Positions 9,441 to 18,788 of a stretch of DNA of 64,000 bases are shown here, one piece after another. The translations under genes and the position numbers were made by a program. Every line of letters begins with the position of its first letter. Position 1 is the stretch's first letter. The notes under the pieces are model-generated. The model ran no database searches and had not been told where the DNA came from. It saw nothing but the letters and a program-made list of their open reading frames with translations. The stretch is from Symsagittifera roscoffensis. Lineage: Eukaryota; Xenacoelomorpha; Acoela; Convolutidae. The stretch lies in assembly GCF_963678635.1 (NCBI RefSeq), contig NC_087067.1, positions 11,389,716 through 11,453,715 on the forward strand, written 5' to 3'.

Positions 9441-9926
9441 CTGTCGAGTGCTTAATAAGAGGGGGGGGGGAGGTAATAAGAGTGAGATCCCCATTTTTAT
9501 CTGAAAATCAATAAGCGGGGGGTTTCGGATAAGAGGGGATCCATTTTGAACCTATAATCCATTACATTGTTCGAAAAGGCGGTGCACCCAAGATGTTTTA
9601 TCGAAAATTACTTTTGAAGAAGTTTTTTTGCGACAATTGTATCATGACAATTGGAATGTTATCGAAATGTAGCAACAATAGTAAGTGAACTTCGAAGTAC
9701 TAACATGTTTCAGAAGTGCAGATGCGGTGACACTATTTCTTAGAAAACTCAAAGCATTAATCACGTCGTTGGACTTTTTTAAGAAATGCATAACACAAAA
9801 CGCTGCTAATATATTTCTCAGAAATGCGAAAATTAATTACAGGGGGGTTCTGAATAACAAGGGGGGTACCCAGATTTTAACCCAAAATCAATATCAGGGG
9901 GGGTCTTCTTATTAGGAACTTGACAG
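9441..9926. mobile_element. TA-flanked MITE (Tc1/mariner/pogo-like)
   Basis: The terminal repeats are CTGTCGAGTGCTTAATAAGA on the left and, read in reverse complement from the right, CTGTCAAGTTCCTAATAAGA. Both ends are flanked by TA (9439-9440 and 9927-9928), as expected for the Tc1/mariner/pogo group. G-runs with CAATAAG-type words (9455-9540 and 9841-9900) sit inside both ends. No transposase is present. Confidence 0.68.
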
Positions 9927-10746
9927 TAAGACCCACTAAAAATTGTAAAAGCCTTAAGGTTACATACTTGAAAAGATAAAAATCCTGAAACAAAACCGAC
10001 TAAACATGATTCAAATGAAATTGAACAGAAAATTCCCTCTGTAAATTGATTTAAAAAAATACGAAAAAATTGGAGCCACTGATCAGAAATGCCCAATACT
10101 AGAAATGCTCAAAAATGTATACCCAGGGCGCTCAAGCAGTTGCTGTGACTAAAGGCAAGAAAAAATCAGATGAAGTTGACTAAACAACAATGTTTTCATC
10201 GCTTTTGTGTAATGTTATGTATTTAATGTCACAATTTATCGTTTTATGAAACAATTTAATCTTTTGACTTTGTTTGCTTTTGGAAGTTTTTAAAAGTTAG
10301 ATATTTTTGTTAATAAATTTTGACACTGAATTATATTGATGCAGTTTTATGTAAAAACTGTCTTTTCCGCTCAAAAACTAATTAACTTTATAGATTCGGA
10401 AATTCTACGATAATTTATTTTTTTTTACTTTGGACTTTTTTACTTTGATTTTAGTTTTTTTTGCGAGTCTTTTTCAGCTTTTTGTTATTTTTGCGGTTAT
10501 GATTGTTTTTGCATAGCAAATTGGGATGCGAATAAGCTTTGATATCAATCAAAGTACAAAGAGCAAAGTTTCCATAGCTAATAAGTCTTGTGTTCCTTAT
10601 CATTTGCGATAATGTTTCAGTTCATTTCGTGGTCAGTTCAATGCTTATTTGCCTTCAGATAACTTTTTAGACTTTCAAATCTATTAAACCGAGTTTCTGA
10701 TTCCAGATTCATTAGTTCATAAGCTACCATTTTTGTACTATTTCGA
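9927..10746. other. Region upstream of the GST gene
   Basis: No coding sequence is seen. A pyrimidine-AG stretch (TTTCTGATTCCAG, ending near 10707) 40 nt before the ATG could be a splice acceptor for a 5' UTR intron or a trans-spliced leader. That is inference from the motif only. No convincing TATA box was identified. Confidence 0.4.
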
Positions 10747-11083
10747 ATGACAAATCTAACTCTTTATCATGTTGCTAATACTAGGTCTGTCAGACCTCTT
10801 ATATTATACCATGAGTTGAAATCAATTTACGGCCAGCGGATTCCGGAGCTGATGGTTCATTTGATTCCCAAGGAGCAGCTTCGAGCCCCAAACAAAGCCG
10901 CGATTCTGTACGAATTGAATCCAAATGCAAAGGTGCCCGTTCTTCAGCATGGAGAGACGGTCATCTTCGAAGGATGCGCCATTTGTCTTTACTTTTTGAA
11001 GATGTTTGATGAAGATCATATTTTAGCCTCGGAAAATCAAGATTTCAGGGCAATATTGTACCAATTTAGCGTATACACTCCAG
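10747..11083 (+). CDS. Glutathione S-transferase-like protein, exon 1 (thioredoxin-fold half)
   Basis: Exon 1 gives residues 1-112 plus the first base of codon 113 and ends at CCAG|GTAATC. It encodes the GST N-terminal thioredoxin-like domain. TLYHVANTRSVRPLILYHEL is the first strand and helix, with S14 or N11 near the expected active site. LNPNAKVPVL carries the cis-proline (P64) that binds the glutathione backbone, and VIFEGCAICLYF corresponds to the ESxAI glutathione-contact motif, with G76 in place of serine. GSTs conjugate glutathione to electrophiles in the cytosol; the exact class is not clear, and it resembles bacterial-like or unclassified GSTs. Joined to exon 2 at 18127-18455 the protein is 221 residues, a normal GST length. 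The frame runs on past the donor to 11382, but that part is intron and repeat. Confidence 0.88.
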
Positions 11084-11353
11084 GTAATCAAACGCTTTCT
11101 ATACAAGTATTTTTCGACTGCTTGTCTTCAGAGACTGGTTTTAATCATTTTTTTTTGTTTGACCCAATTGTAGCAAAGTTTGACGTTTTTTTTTTACATG
11201 TGCGAGCTCGCAAGCGTAGGTTGCTTGGTCAATTCATTAATTTTTTAGATCAAAGACGCCTAATAACTAATTTTGGGAGCCTTGCTATACCAAGAGTGAT
11301 TTTTCAGGCTTATTGTTTTCACCAAATGTGGTCTCAAATAAGAGCCCTATTAG

Positions 11354-11600
11354 TCAGGGGGGGTCTTTCAAAAATTGTCTAAATGTTTGCGGACTTTTTT
11401 CTCAGGTCGAACTAATTGATTTTCCGAGCGCTCCCAGAACACTATGAAAACATATTTTGACCCTTTTGCGCCGCAGACAACCATCTGAAAAAGCAGGTTA
11501 AAAAGGCCGTTTTTGGGGGGTTTCTGAAAAATTTAAAGCGTTTTAGGATTAGTCAGCTAAAAATTGATGTCCTAAAATAATACCAAAATGGAGTTTGCTG
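11354..11600 (+). mobile_element. Degenerate hAT-type MITE fragment (17556 family)
   Basis: The order of words follows the complete copy at 17556-18000: CAGGGGGGG, TTTCAAAAATTGTC, GGTCGAACTAATTGATTTTC, CGAGCGCTCCCAGAACACT, GCGCCGCAGACAA, AAAGGCCGTTTTTGGG. The right half is badly decayed and no TSD is visible. Confidence 0.55.
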
Positions 11601-14600
11601 AAGTTGGCTAGGACCTTCAAAATCCTACTAGTCTTGTATCTTACTATTTTAGTATTAGTTGGAATACTACTCGGAATTTTTTTAAACACGACAAATTGCG
11701 TTTGATTATATGCTTTCATTTTAGAAGCTCAGCTTTGTCCAATTTTACAAAAAAATTTTGTGTTAGTTTCTGAAAATTTTTTCCGTTCAAATGAAATTTT
11801 CATTTTTGCAACAGTAATGTAACAAGTGTGCAACAATTTTTCTGTCAACGCCTGAGACGTTGCGTTTGATTCAACAGACAATAAATATCTTTTTTGTACG
11901 CTGCCTCAGTTTTTTCCAAAAGTGTAAAAAATCTAATTTTTCAACGAACAATTGTTGTTTTCCGCAACTTTTTATTTTTTGTTAATCATTTTATATGCAT
12001 ATTTAATAAATATAATTTTGCAACCAGTTGTATTATTTTCGTTTTTTTTGTCAGCAATGTTTTCTGTGGCTTGTTTTGTCAAATCATTTAACTTATGGGA
12101 ATTTTTGCCGTCCTTTCTGGTTCCGCGTCTATTTTTTTTGTGTCGCTTAAAACCTTTGATGAAGAGTTAAAGAATTTGTAGTGTCCGCAATTTAATTATT
12201 TGGAGATACTGTCCAGCGGTTTCGTTGCAGTATAAAAAATTGACTTTTCTTCTGGGTTTCTATCGTTTTTTAGATTTTTTGATTTTTTTGAGATTTGTTA
12301 GGAAAGCTAAAGCAACAAAAGTTTTTTTTCTGACTACAATAAGATCAATTTTCAGCCAGTTTGTGATGGGCACTAATAATTTCGTTTGCGAGAATCGTAA
12401 TTAAAATAGTCGAAAATACTTTTTTAGATTGCTTATTCCGTTTTTCAATTTGAGCAGTTAGAGAAGACAATTTTCCTAGTATCGCTCGTGATTTGTTGAA
12501 CCAAATGAAAAAATGTATATTTGTTTTTTTTTTAATTATAAGTCTTTGTGGTACATAATGTTTTTGTTGCTTGGCATAAATTTTTTCCGTTTTTTCGGGG
12601 TATGTGTTTAAAAATCAGATATAATTTTGGTAAAGCGTTGAATTTCTCTCGATTTGCTTAAGCTGTGAGGTTTTTTGTGATCATTTTTGACGAAAACAAT
12701 TTCTATTTCCACAGCTCACTTAAGTTAATAATGTTTTGAGTAACAATTTGTAATATTAAATAACAATAAATTTGAGCCAATTTCCAACAGAGACAGCAAA
12801 TCAGTTTTTTGTTATTTTTCATCATATGTTACGATCAAATTGATAATTTTTGGCTTTGCTGAAATTGGATGGGACCTTCAAATCACGACTGCAAAAGTTT
12901 TAATTTGATATACAGTTGAATTGTCTCCGCTGACTATTTATTGTAGCTGATTTTGCGTAGAGAATACAAAAAAAAACTAAAACACACCCAAATACAAAGT
13001 TACTCCCCATGTTTGTATGTTATGCTAAAAAACAATATTTTTCTGTTATAATTTTGAATGTTTTGCATCCAATTTCAGAGAAGTCATTAGTTAAGCCAGA
13101 AAATTATCGCTTCCATAACTGCACAATTTGCTGTAGTTGGATTGGACCTTCAAAGTCCTAATAGTTCTATATCTTACTATGTCAAACTTACTTGACATGC
13201 TACTCGGGTGATTTAGAACACCCGAGAAGTTGTGTTTGATCTAACAGTAAACTAATGCTTTTATTGATCACGTTTTTTCAGCTTTGTCCAAATTAATATC
13301 GAAAATATTTCTTTCGTTTTTAAAGTTGTTTTTGAGTAATTTTAAGTTTTCATCTGAAATATTTTTTGTCTGTTATAACTGAAGGCTTGCTATAGTTGAC
13401 TGGGTGTGATCGAAAGTCATTGAAAGTCAAAAGACAAAAAATTATTATGTTGCAACAAGCATTTATTTTTGTTTTTCTGAATTTTTTCTGATCTATTGAA
13501 AAAAAAATTTAATTTTGAAAACCAAAAATCTTTTTTTTGTGTTTTTTTTGTCTTCATTGTTTGGTCATACTAGTTTTTCAAGTACAAATTGTAAAAATAT
13601 TTACGCAAAGAATTTCCAAAATGAAAGAGCTCTTTTTTAGGAGATTTCACGTTTTATATTCCTGTCAGATTATAAAACTTTGACAAAATTTGCGGTTCCT
13701 TTGCAGCTCCGCATCTAGCTTCGTGTGTTGCTTCCAACACTTAGTTAAAATTTAAGATTTTATAGCATCCGCCTTTCACTTATTATGAGGTTTTTTGTAT
13801 CATTTGCCCAGCTGTTGTTTTATTGCATTAGAAAAGTTTAAGGTTTTTACAGAAATTTTATTGTTTTCTAGGTTTTCTTTTAAGTTTTTTTTTTCGATAA
13901 ACTAACGCACGACAAGTCATAATTTCTCTGTACAATAAGTTCACCATTTTGTCAAAAGCTGATGTGCACCGGTTGTTTTTTTCGCGAGAATAGTAATTAA
14001 ATTACTTGAAAACTCTTTTTTAAGTTGCTGATTTCTTGTCTGTTTTAAAATCCGAGCTGATATAAAAATGTAGGTACATTATATCACAAGTGATTTTTTG
14101 ACAAAAAAATTTAAAAAATAATATGGATTTTTGTTTTCGAATTTTTTGTTGTACTAAAGTTTATGCTTACTTACCATAGATTTTCTCCGGTTTTTCCTCA
14201 GTTTTTTTCAGGTTTTCCTTGAAATCATAATCACATTTGATGAAAGGTTGAACTCCCCAAATTTATGCAGCTGAGTGCTAATTTTGTGTCAATTTTCGGC
14301 CTAGTTTCACAGCTCCGTTTGGTTGATAATTTTTCGAGTATGAATTTTAAATCAAAGAAGAGAGTCCTATGTAACTAATATCATTCAGAGATTCTAACGT
14401 TCTTATAAATTTCTCTTTGTTAAATATTACATGTTACGCTGAAAAAGAAATTATTCTGTTCTAACTAAAGAGTTTGCTGAAATTGAATGGGAACTTTAAA
14501 ATTCCACTAGTCCTGTATCATACAATTTCAGTTTTACTTGGCTTTCTACTCAGGTTATTTAGGATACCCAAACATTTGCGTTTGATCTACCAGATCTGTA

Positions 14601-14900
14601 AACGCTGTCTCAGCCTTGTTTTAATTCATTTAAAAAAATCTGTTTCTGCATTCAGCAATTAGTTTTTGGGTTTTTTTTTTAAAAAATCTTCTCTGTTTTG
14701 ATAAATTTTAGTTTCGCACCCAGCAAATTTTTGTCTATTTTTTTTGTTAATTTGAGCTTAAAAGCAGCAATGAAAGCTTAGTTTCTGATTCTATTCACTG
14801 CTGTTTTTTTCAGCAACAAAGTTCTTCAAGAATATGGTGGGTTCTGATATGAGCAGAGAATCTATGAAAGTCTATCCAGCCTTTTTAAGCTTGGTCCATT
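11590..14900 (+). repeat. Diverged long-period tandem repeat in the GST intron
   Basis: The block TTTGCTGAARTTGGRTGGGACCTTCAAA recurs near 11593, 12853, 13128 and 14470. At 11593, 13128 and 14470 it is followed by CC(T/A)A(C/A)TAGT-type sequence, a TCTTAC/TCATAC block and a (T/G)CGTTTGAT block. A second landmark, CGAGAAT(C/A)GTAATTAAA, recurs at about 12387 and 13983. The spacing suggests units of about 1.35-1.6 kb, two to three copies, with deletions and heavy divergence. No coding content is evident. Confidence 0.5.
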
Positions 14901-15014
14901 TCTCGTATTTCTCCATATTTCAGCTTAAGTCATTTTGTTCAGCAATGCTCTTTTTTGCGACTCAAGCACGTTTTTTTTCCGTATAGAATTTTCATGTAAA
15001 CAACTATTGCATCG

Positions 15015-15155
15015 AAACTTGGTCAGCCTGTGATAGACCTGAAGCTAGAGGTCAAGTGAGAGCTCATCCTCACACACTATGATTGCCTGGGCCGGGGATC
15101 GATTACACGATCTGACTACTTTAAGGTGAACGCTCTAAGAGGATATGTCGAGACA
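15015..15155 (-). mobile_element. tRNA-derived SINE, second family
   Basis: Read on the minus strand it gives TTAGAGCGTTCACCTTAAAG, then GTAATCGATCCCCGGCCC (a B-box-like GTTCGATCCCCGG descendant), then a non-tRNA body with GAGCTCTCACTTGACCTCTA and GCTTCAGGTCTATCACAGGC. The body recurs in + orientation at 16651-16725. The A-box end is decayed. Confidence 0.55.
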
Positions 15156-15868
15156 GTGTTAAGGGGACAGTAATTATGTTACCTGCCCACTCCCATCTCC
15201 TGGTCCTATTAGTTTTTAACTATTTATTTTCAATACTACACCTTAACAATTGTTAAAGATGTTGTCATGGGTTACTTTTTTTTCCTATTTTTTTATTTCA
15301 AAAATCAGCAAAAAAAAAACAATTCGATGTAAAAATTTTAATCAATTTTAACTAAGCAGCCTTAAAGAAAATTTTCTTAAATACTTTTTTTTTACACTAA
15401 TCTTATTTAATCATTTATCACATGAAAATTATTCAGATCATTGCTCATACCATGTTTGATCACACATGCAAGCAGAGTAGGGAATAATTTGAAGCCGAAT
15501 TATGGTTCATTTCAATGTCAGATTTGCATTTTTGCATAGATTGTGCTTTCTGCAAGACACGAAATAGGCTGTGACTCTTGCCAACAGTTGGAACCAAGTT
15601 AGAGTCGCCTTTACAACTGATCAAATGATTATCACAGCTTGTAAATAGACAAAACAAATAAGAAAGTGTACTCTCTTTAAACGGCGATGTATTCTTTAGT
15701 TTTGAGGCTCACTCGTAGACAATAAAGACTTGCTTACATCAGTATTAATTTTTGAAAAAGGTCCATTAGTTTTTCAGATACTTTATATTTTTATTTGGTT
15801 ATAAACATTTTTACTAAATCACAGAGCGAAAAAAAATGAACCGTACAAATAATTTCAAAACCAATCGA

Positions 15869-16405
15869 CATTACGAGGCCAAACTGTGTGTTTTGTGAAT
15901 GACAAGCGGATTCCGCAATGGGTCAAAAACAAGTTTGTCGCGGAATCAGCAACAATGCTATTTTTGTTGATGCTTTTGGCTATTTTGGATTCCACCTAAA
16001 AATAGCTAAAACACTGTGCTGTGTTGTTCAGTAGCGCTCAAAAACAGACAAATTTGCAGAATCCGCCACAAAAATTGCGGTTTCCACAATCAAATATAAA
16101 TTCATATTTTATTCATTACTTTTTTGCGGAAACCAATTGCAATTTGCGGAATCTGCTTATACTTTCGGAATCCAGAACAACTAGCTCTATTCGCCTGTAG
16201 CTTAATGCGGAATCCGTGGAAAAACTAAAAAACTAATAAGCCGACAAAACTTACGTTAAATGGTTTTATGTTCGGAATCCACGGAATTTTTGTAAGTGTA
16301 ATCCACTTACATTTTGTAATATATTAAAAAGTTTGTCTTTGAATTCCAGTGACCTAATGACAACAATTTGGGCGCCTATCCAATGCACAGTTTGGTCTCG
16401 TAATG
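15869..16405. mobile_element. MITE with CATTACGAGGCCAAACTGTG ends, complete copy
   Basis: The left end CATTACGAGGCCAAACTGTG and right end CACAGTTTGGTCTCGTAATG are inverted repeats with one mismatch. The interior holds about ten variants of GCGGAATCCGC / GGATTCCGC in both orientations, an unusual density that may mark protein-binding sites. Shorter copies lie at 32891-33056 and, degraded, at 21848-22160. The TSD and superfamily are unresolved: a TA lies just inside both ends, but TAATG is conserved in two copies. Confidence 0.87.
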
Positions 16406-16650
16406 ACCTTAATTGAACTGTTAACTAAAAAAATTGATTATCAAAACGTTGAAGCGCTTAGGGCGCGCTAATTCTAATGCATCTTTTTGTTTTTCTTTCT
16501 GGCACATACTTTCTTGGCCACTTTTTACAATTAAACGTGGTCGCGACTCCTCTGATTTTATCTGAATATGTCAAAAAAATAAAAACTACAAGAGGTATTC
16601 TATTTAAAACTAAGATGAATACCTCGGTACTGAGCAAAAATTACATAAGG

Positions 16651-16725
16651 GTAAGCTCTCACTTGGTCTCTAGCTTCAGGCCTACCACAGCCTGACAAAT
16701 TTCGTCTGCAACAGTGGTACCAGGA
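16651..16725 (+). mobile_element. SINE 3' body fragment, second family
   Basis: AGCTCTCACTTGGTCTCTAG and GCTTCAGGCCTACCACAGCC match the body of the minus-strand SINE at 15015-15155. The tRNA-like head is missing here. Confidence 0.5.
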
Positions 16726-17166
16726 GAAATTTCTATTCGCAAAAATTGACATTGAGTCGCAACAAAGAGCTAAGTTTAACAAAATAACTCATTCTGGAAT
16801 GTGTGTAAATAAAAACAGACTATGCTTAGACAGTCGTGATAGTCTTTCGTAAATCCTTTGCGAATCGTAGAAATCACAACTACTTAATTAAAGTACGAAA
16901 TTATCCATAATTTATGGACTGTATGATTTCTGTATGAATTTTGTCGTACAACGTAAAAAGTGCCTTTTGATATAAATATTTTGAAAACTAATTTCAATTT
17001 TAACCTTCCTTTTTCACTTGTTCATTTGACTCAAAATGAAAATTTTTATGCAATTGTTTTTGTTCCCCTTTTAAAATCTCATTATATTAAGACGGGAAAT
17101 GCAGGCTCAAAAAATATTTTTGTGTGTCGAATGAAATTGAGTTATAAAAGGAAATAGATAGTTAAA

Positions 17167-17350
17167 CAGGGGCGGATTTAGAAGGGGCGAAGAGTGGGGG
17201 GACGCCCTCACCCCTCAGGGCTTCGACCCCCTCACCAGCCAAAGGGCCCCCATTTGGTATTTTTATGACATCCGTTTTCGCCTGATCAACCCCACAATTT
17301 TCTAATAGCACTTCCGGCGCCACTATATATTAATTTTGAAGGGGAATATA
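17167..17350 (-). mobile_element. Partial hAT-type MITE, inverted relative to the copy at 17556
   Basis: It starts with the terminal sequence CAGGGGCGGATTTAGAAGGG and continues as the reverse complement of the right half of the element at 17556-18000 (GACGCCCTCACCCCTCAGGG, AAAGGGCCCCCATTTGGTAT, TTCCGGCGCCACTATATATT). It breaks off near a short GAAGGGGAATATAC duplication, so the left half is missing. Confidence 0.78.
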
Positions 17351-17555
17351 CTAATTTTGAAAGGGAATATACCAATTTTTTTTAACCTGTTTTTCGAAAA
17401 TATTTTTGTCTAGATATTTTTTACGTGCGGTGAAAAAGTTTTTGTCTAAATTGGGTTTTCATAGTGTTCAGCCAAGTTGGTTGCACTGCGTTTTCAATTT
17501 TAAAGTAGAATTTATGCTGTTTCAAAGTTGGGAACTTGACTTTTTCACTTGACAT

Positions 17556-18000
17556 CAGGGGCGGATCTAGGATTTTCTCGAGGGTGGGGGGGGGGGGGGG
17601 ATTTTCAAAAAATTGTCCAAAATTTTGACGACCTTTTTTTTTTTTTAGGTCGACCAAATTAATTTTTCGAGCTCTCCCAAAGCACTGTTTTGCCCCTAGT
17701 TTGGCAAAATTTTCTGCGCCGCAGGCAAATTTTTGAAAAAACAGTCAAAAAAGCCGTTTTTGGGCAATTTTTGAAAAATTTTGACAAAAAAATCGCGTGT
17801 TTTTTTTGGCGCGCGCTCCCCCTCAAAGTTAGTATATATTGGCCGAAGGCGCTTTTAGAAAAATTTTAGGGTCGGTCGGCCAAAAATGGATTTCTGAAAA
17901 ATTATCAAAGGGGGGACCCTTTGGGTCGGCAGGGGGTCGAATCCCTGAGGGGAGGGGGCGTCCGCCCCCCCCCCCCCGCCCCCCTCTAAATCCGCCCCTG
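17556..18000 (+). mobile_element. Complete hAT-type MITE with perfect 8-bp TSD
   Basis: The ends CAGGGGCGGATCTAG and CTCTAAATCCGCCCCTG are inverted repeats. The direct repeat CTTGACAT flanks both sides (17548-17555 and 18001-18008). An 8-bp TSD and CAGGGG ends fit the hAT superfamily. The element is 445 bp with no coding sequence. It ends 126 bp before the GST exon 2 acceptor and contributes C- and G-runs to the intron. At least six related copies or fragments lie in this window. Confidence 0.95.
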
Positions 18001-18126
18001 CTTGACATTGTTCAGTTTTCAATTCGTGCGCTAATGGCATGCACAATGTATACTGAAGAAAGAAAAATTGGAAGTATAAGTTCGTTTTTTGATCGGGTTC
18101 AACTACTCCTGTTTTCATTTTAATAG

Positions 18127-18455
18127 GAACCTTGGACAACTTGACTGCACACTCCTCCCCTATACAGAAAGTGTACGGCGACAACAACCCCATGCCAAAC
18201 ACTGACCCTGACGCAGTGGCACGCAACAAGGAGGCGTGGCTTCAGATTGCCGCGCCCTTTCTCGTATCAACCCTGGCTAACCGAGGATTCATGTATGGCG
18301 ACAAGTTTACAGCATTGGATGTAATTGTAGGCTTCTTTGTGATTGGCGTACAATTCAAGCGACCTGATTGGATAATACCGTTTGCAACCTTGAATGATTA
18401 CGTGAACAGATTGAAGCTGCGACCGATGTTTCAAAAGACTTTCCAAACAGCATGA
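18127..18455 (+). CDS. Glutathione S-transferase-like protein, exon 2 (helical half)
   Basis: Exon 2 follows TTTTAATAG and completes codon 113 (G), giving GTLDNLTAHSS and 108 further residues before TGA at 18453-18455. It encodes the all-helical GST C-terminal domain, which forms the electrophile-binding site. The helix-6 N-capping box appears as GDKFTALDVIVGFF, a strongly conserved GST signature (T-A-L-D). The C-terminus YVNRLKLRPMFQKTFQTA matches the usual final helix (RPaf-x-k). Start and stop give a normal full-length enzyme, so the gene appears intact despite its repeat-rich intron. Confidence 0.9.
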
Positions 18456-18788
18456 ATTAAAACCTCTAAACTCATCAAATTGTAACACCATCTTGATTGC
18501 TGCTGCTTGTTGAGCAAACAAAAGTTCCCCGCGCGGCGGCGTTTTAATTTTTTCTGAAAAAACAATTAACTCAGCAAATTGTCAATTTTTCTTATCCGTT
18601 TTGCTCCAAAACAGAACAATATTCACGCAAAATTGTCAACGGTTTACAAGCAGGAACTCAAAATTTTAAATTGTCATCAATTTTCAGCACTGTTGAACGC
18701 CCCCAATTTTCGCATCATTTTTTAAAGTGTAAAACAAGAAATATTTGTATCTATGTCATTAGAGAATATTGTTCTGATCAATATTCTC
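18456..18788. other. GST 3' flank
   Basis: AT-rich 3' flank. A GC patch CCCCGCGCGGCGGCG lies at about 18528-18541. At 18681-18704, TTCAGCACTGTTGAACGCCCC resembles the right end of the neighbouring MULE and may be the end of a second, short copy. No polyadenylation signal was assigned with confidence. Confidence 0.4.

Larger units (their letters stand above)
11084..18126 (+). other. GST intron (7.0 kb), repeat-filled
   Basis: The intron begins GTAATC and ends TTTTAATAG. It joins a phase-1 donor to a matching acceptor and restores YTPG-TLDN, a usual linker between GST domains. It contains an old hAT-family fragment, a long-period array (11.6-14.9 kb), two SINE pieces, a CATTACGAGG MITE and two hAT MITE copies. 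The ORFs inside are short and show no domain. Confidence 0.85.

Noticed and set aside
10822-11382. Extension of the GST frame past 11083 and the minus-strand ORF beneath exon 1
   Set aside because: The GT donor at 11084 joins cleanly to 18127 and restores the GST fold; the extension has no GST similarity and runs into an old MITE. The minus-strand ORF is a shadow.
17839-18229. Proline/glycine-rich ORFs on both strands
   Set aside because: They translate the G/C-rich end of the hAT MITE, and the minus-strand one also reads antisense through GST exon 2.
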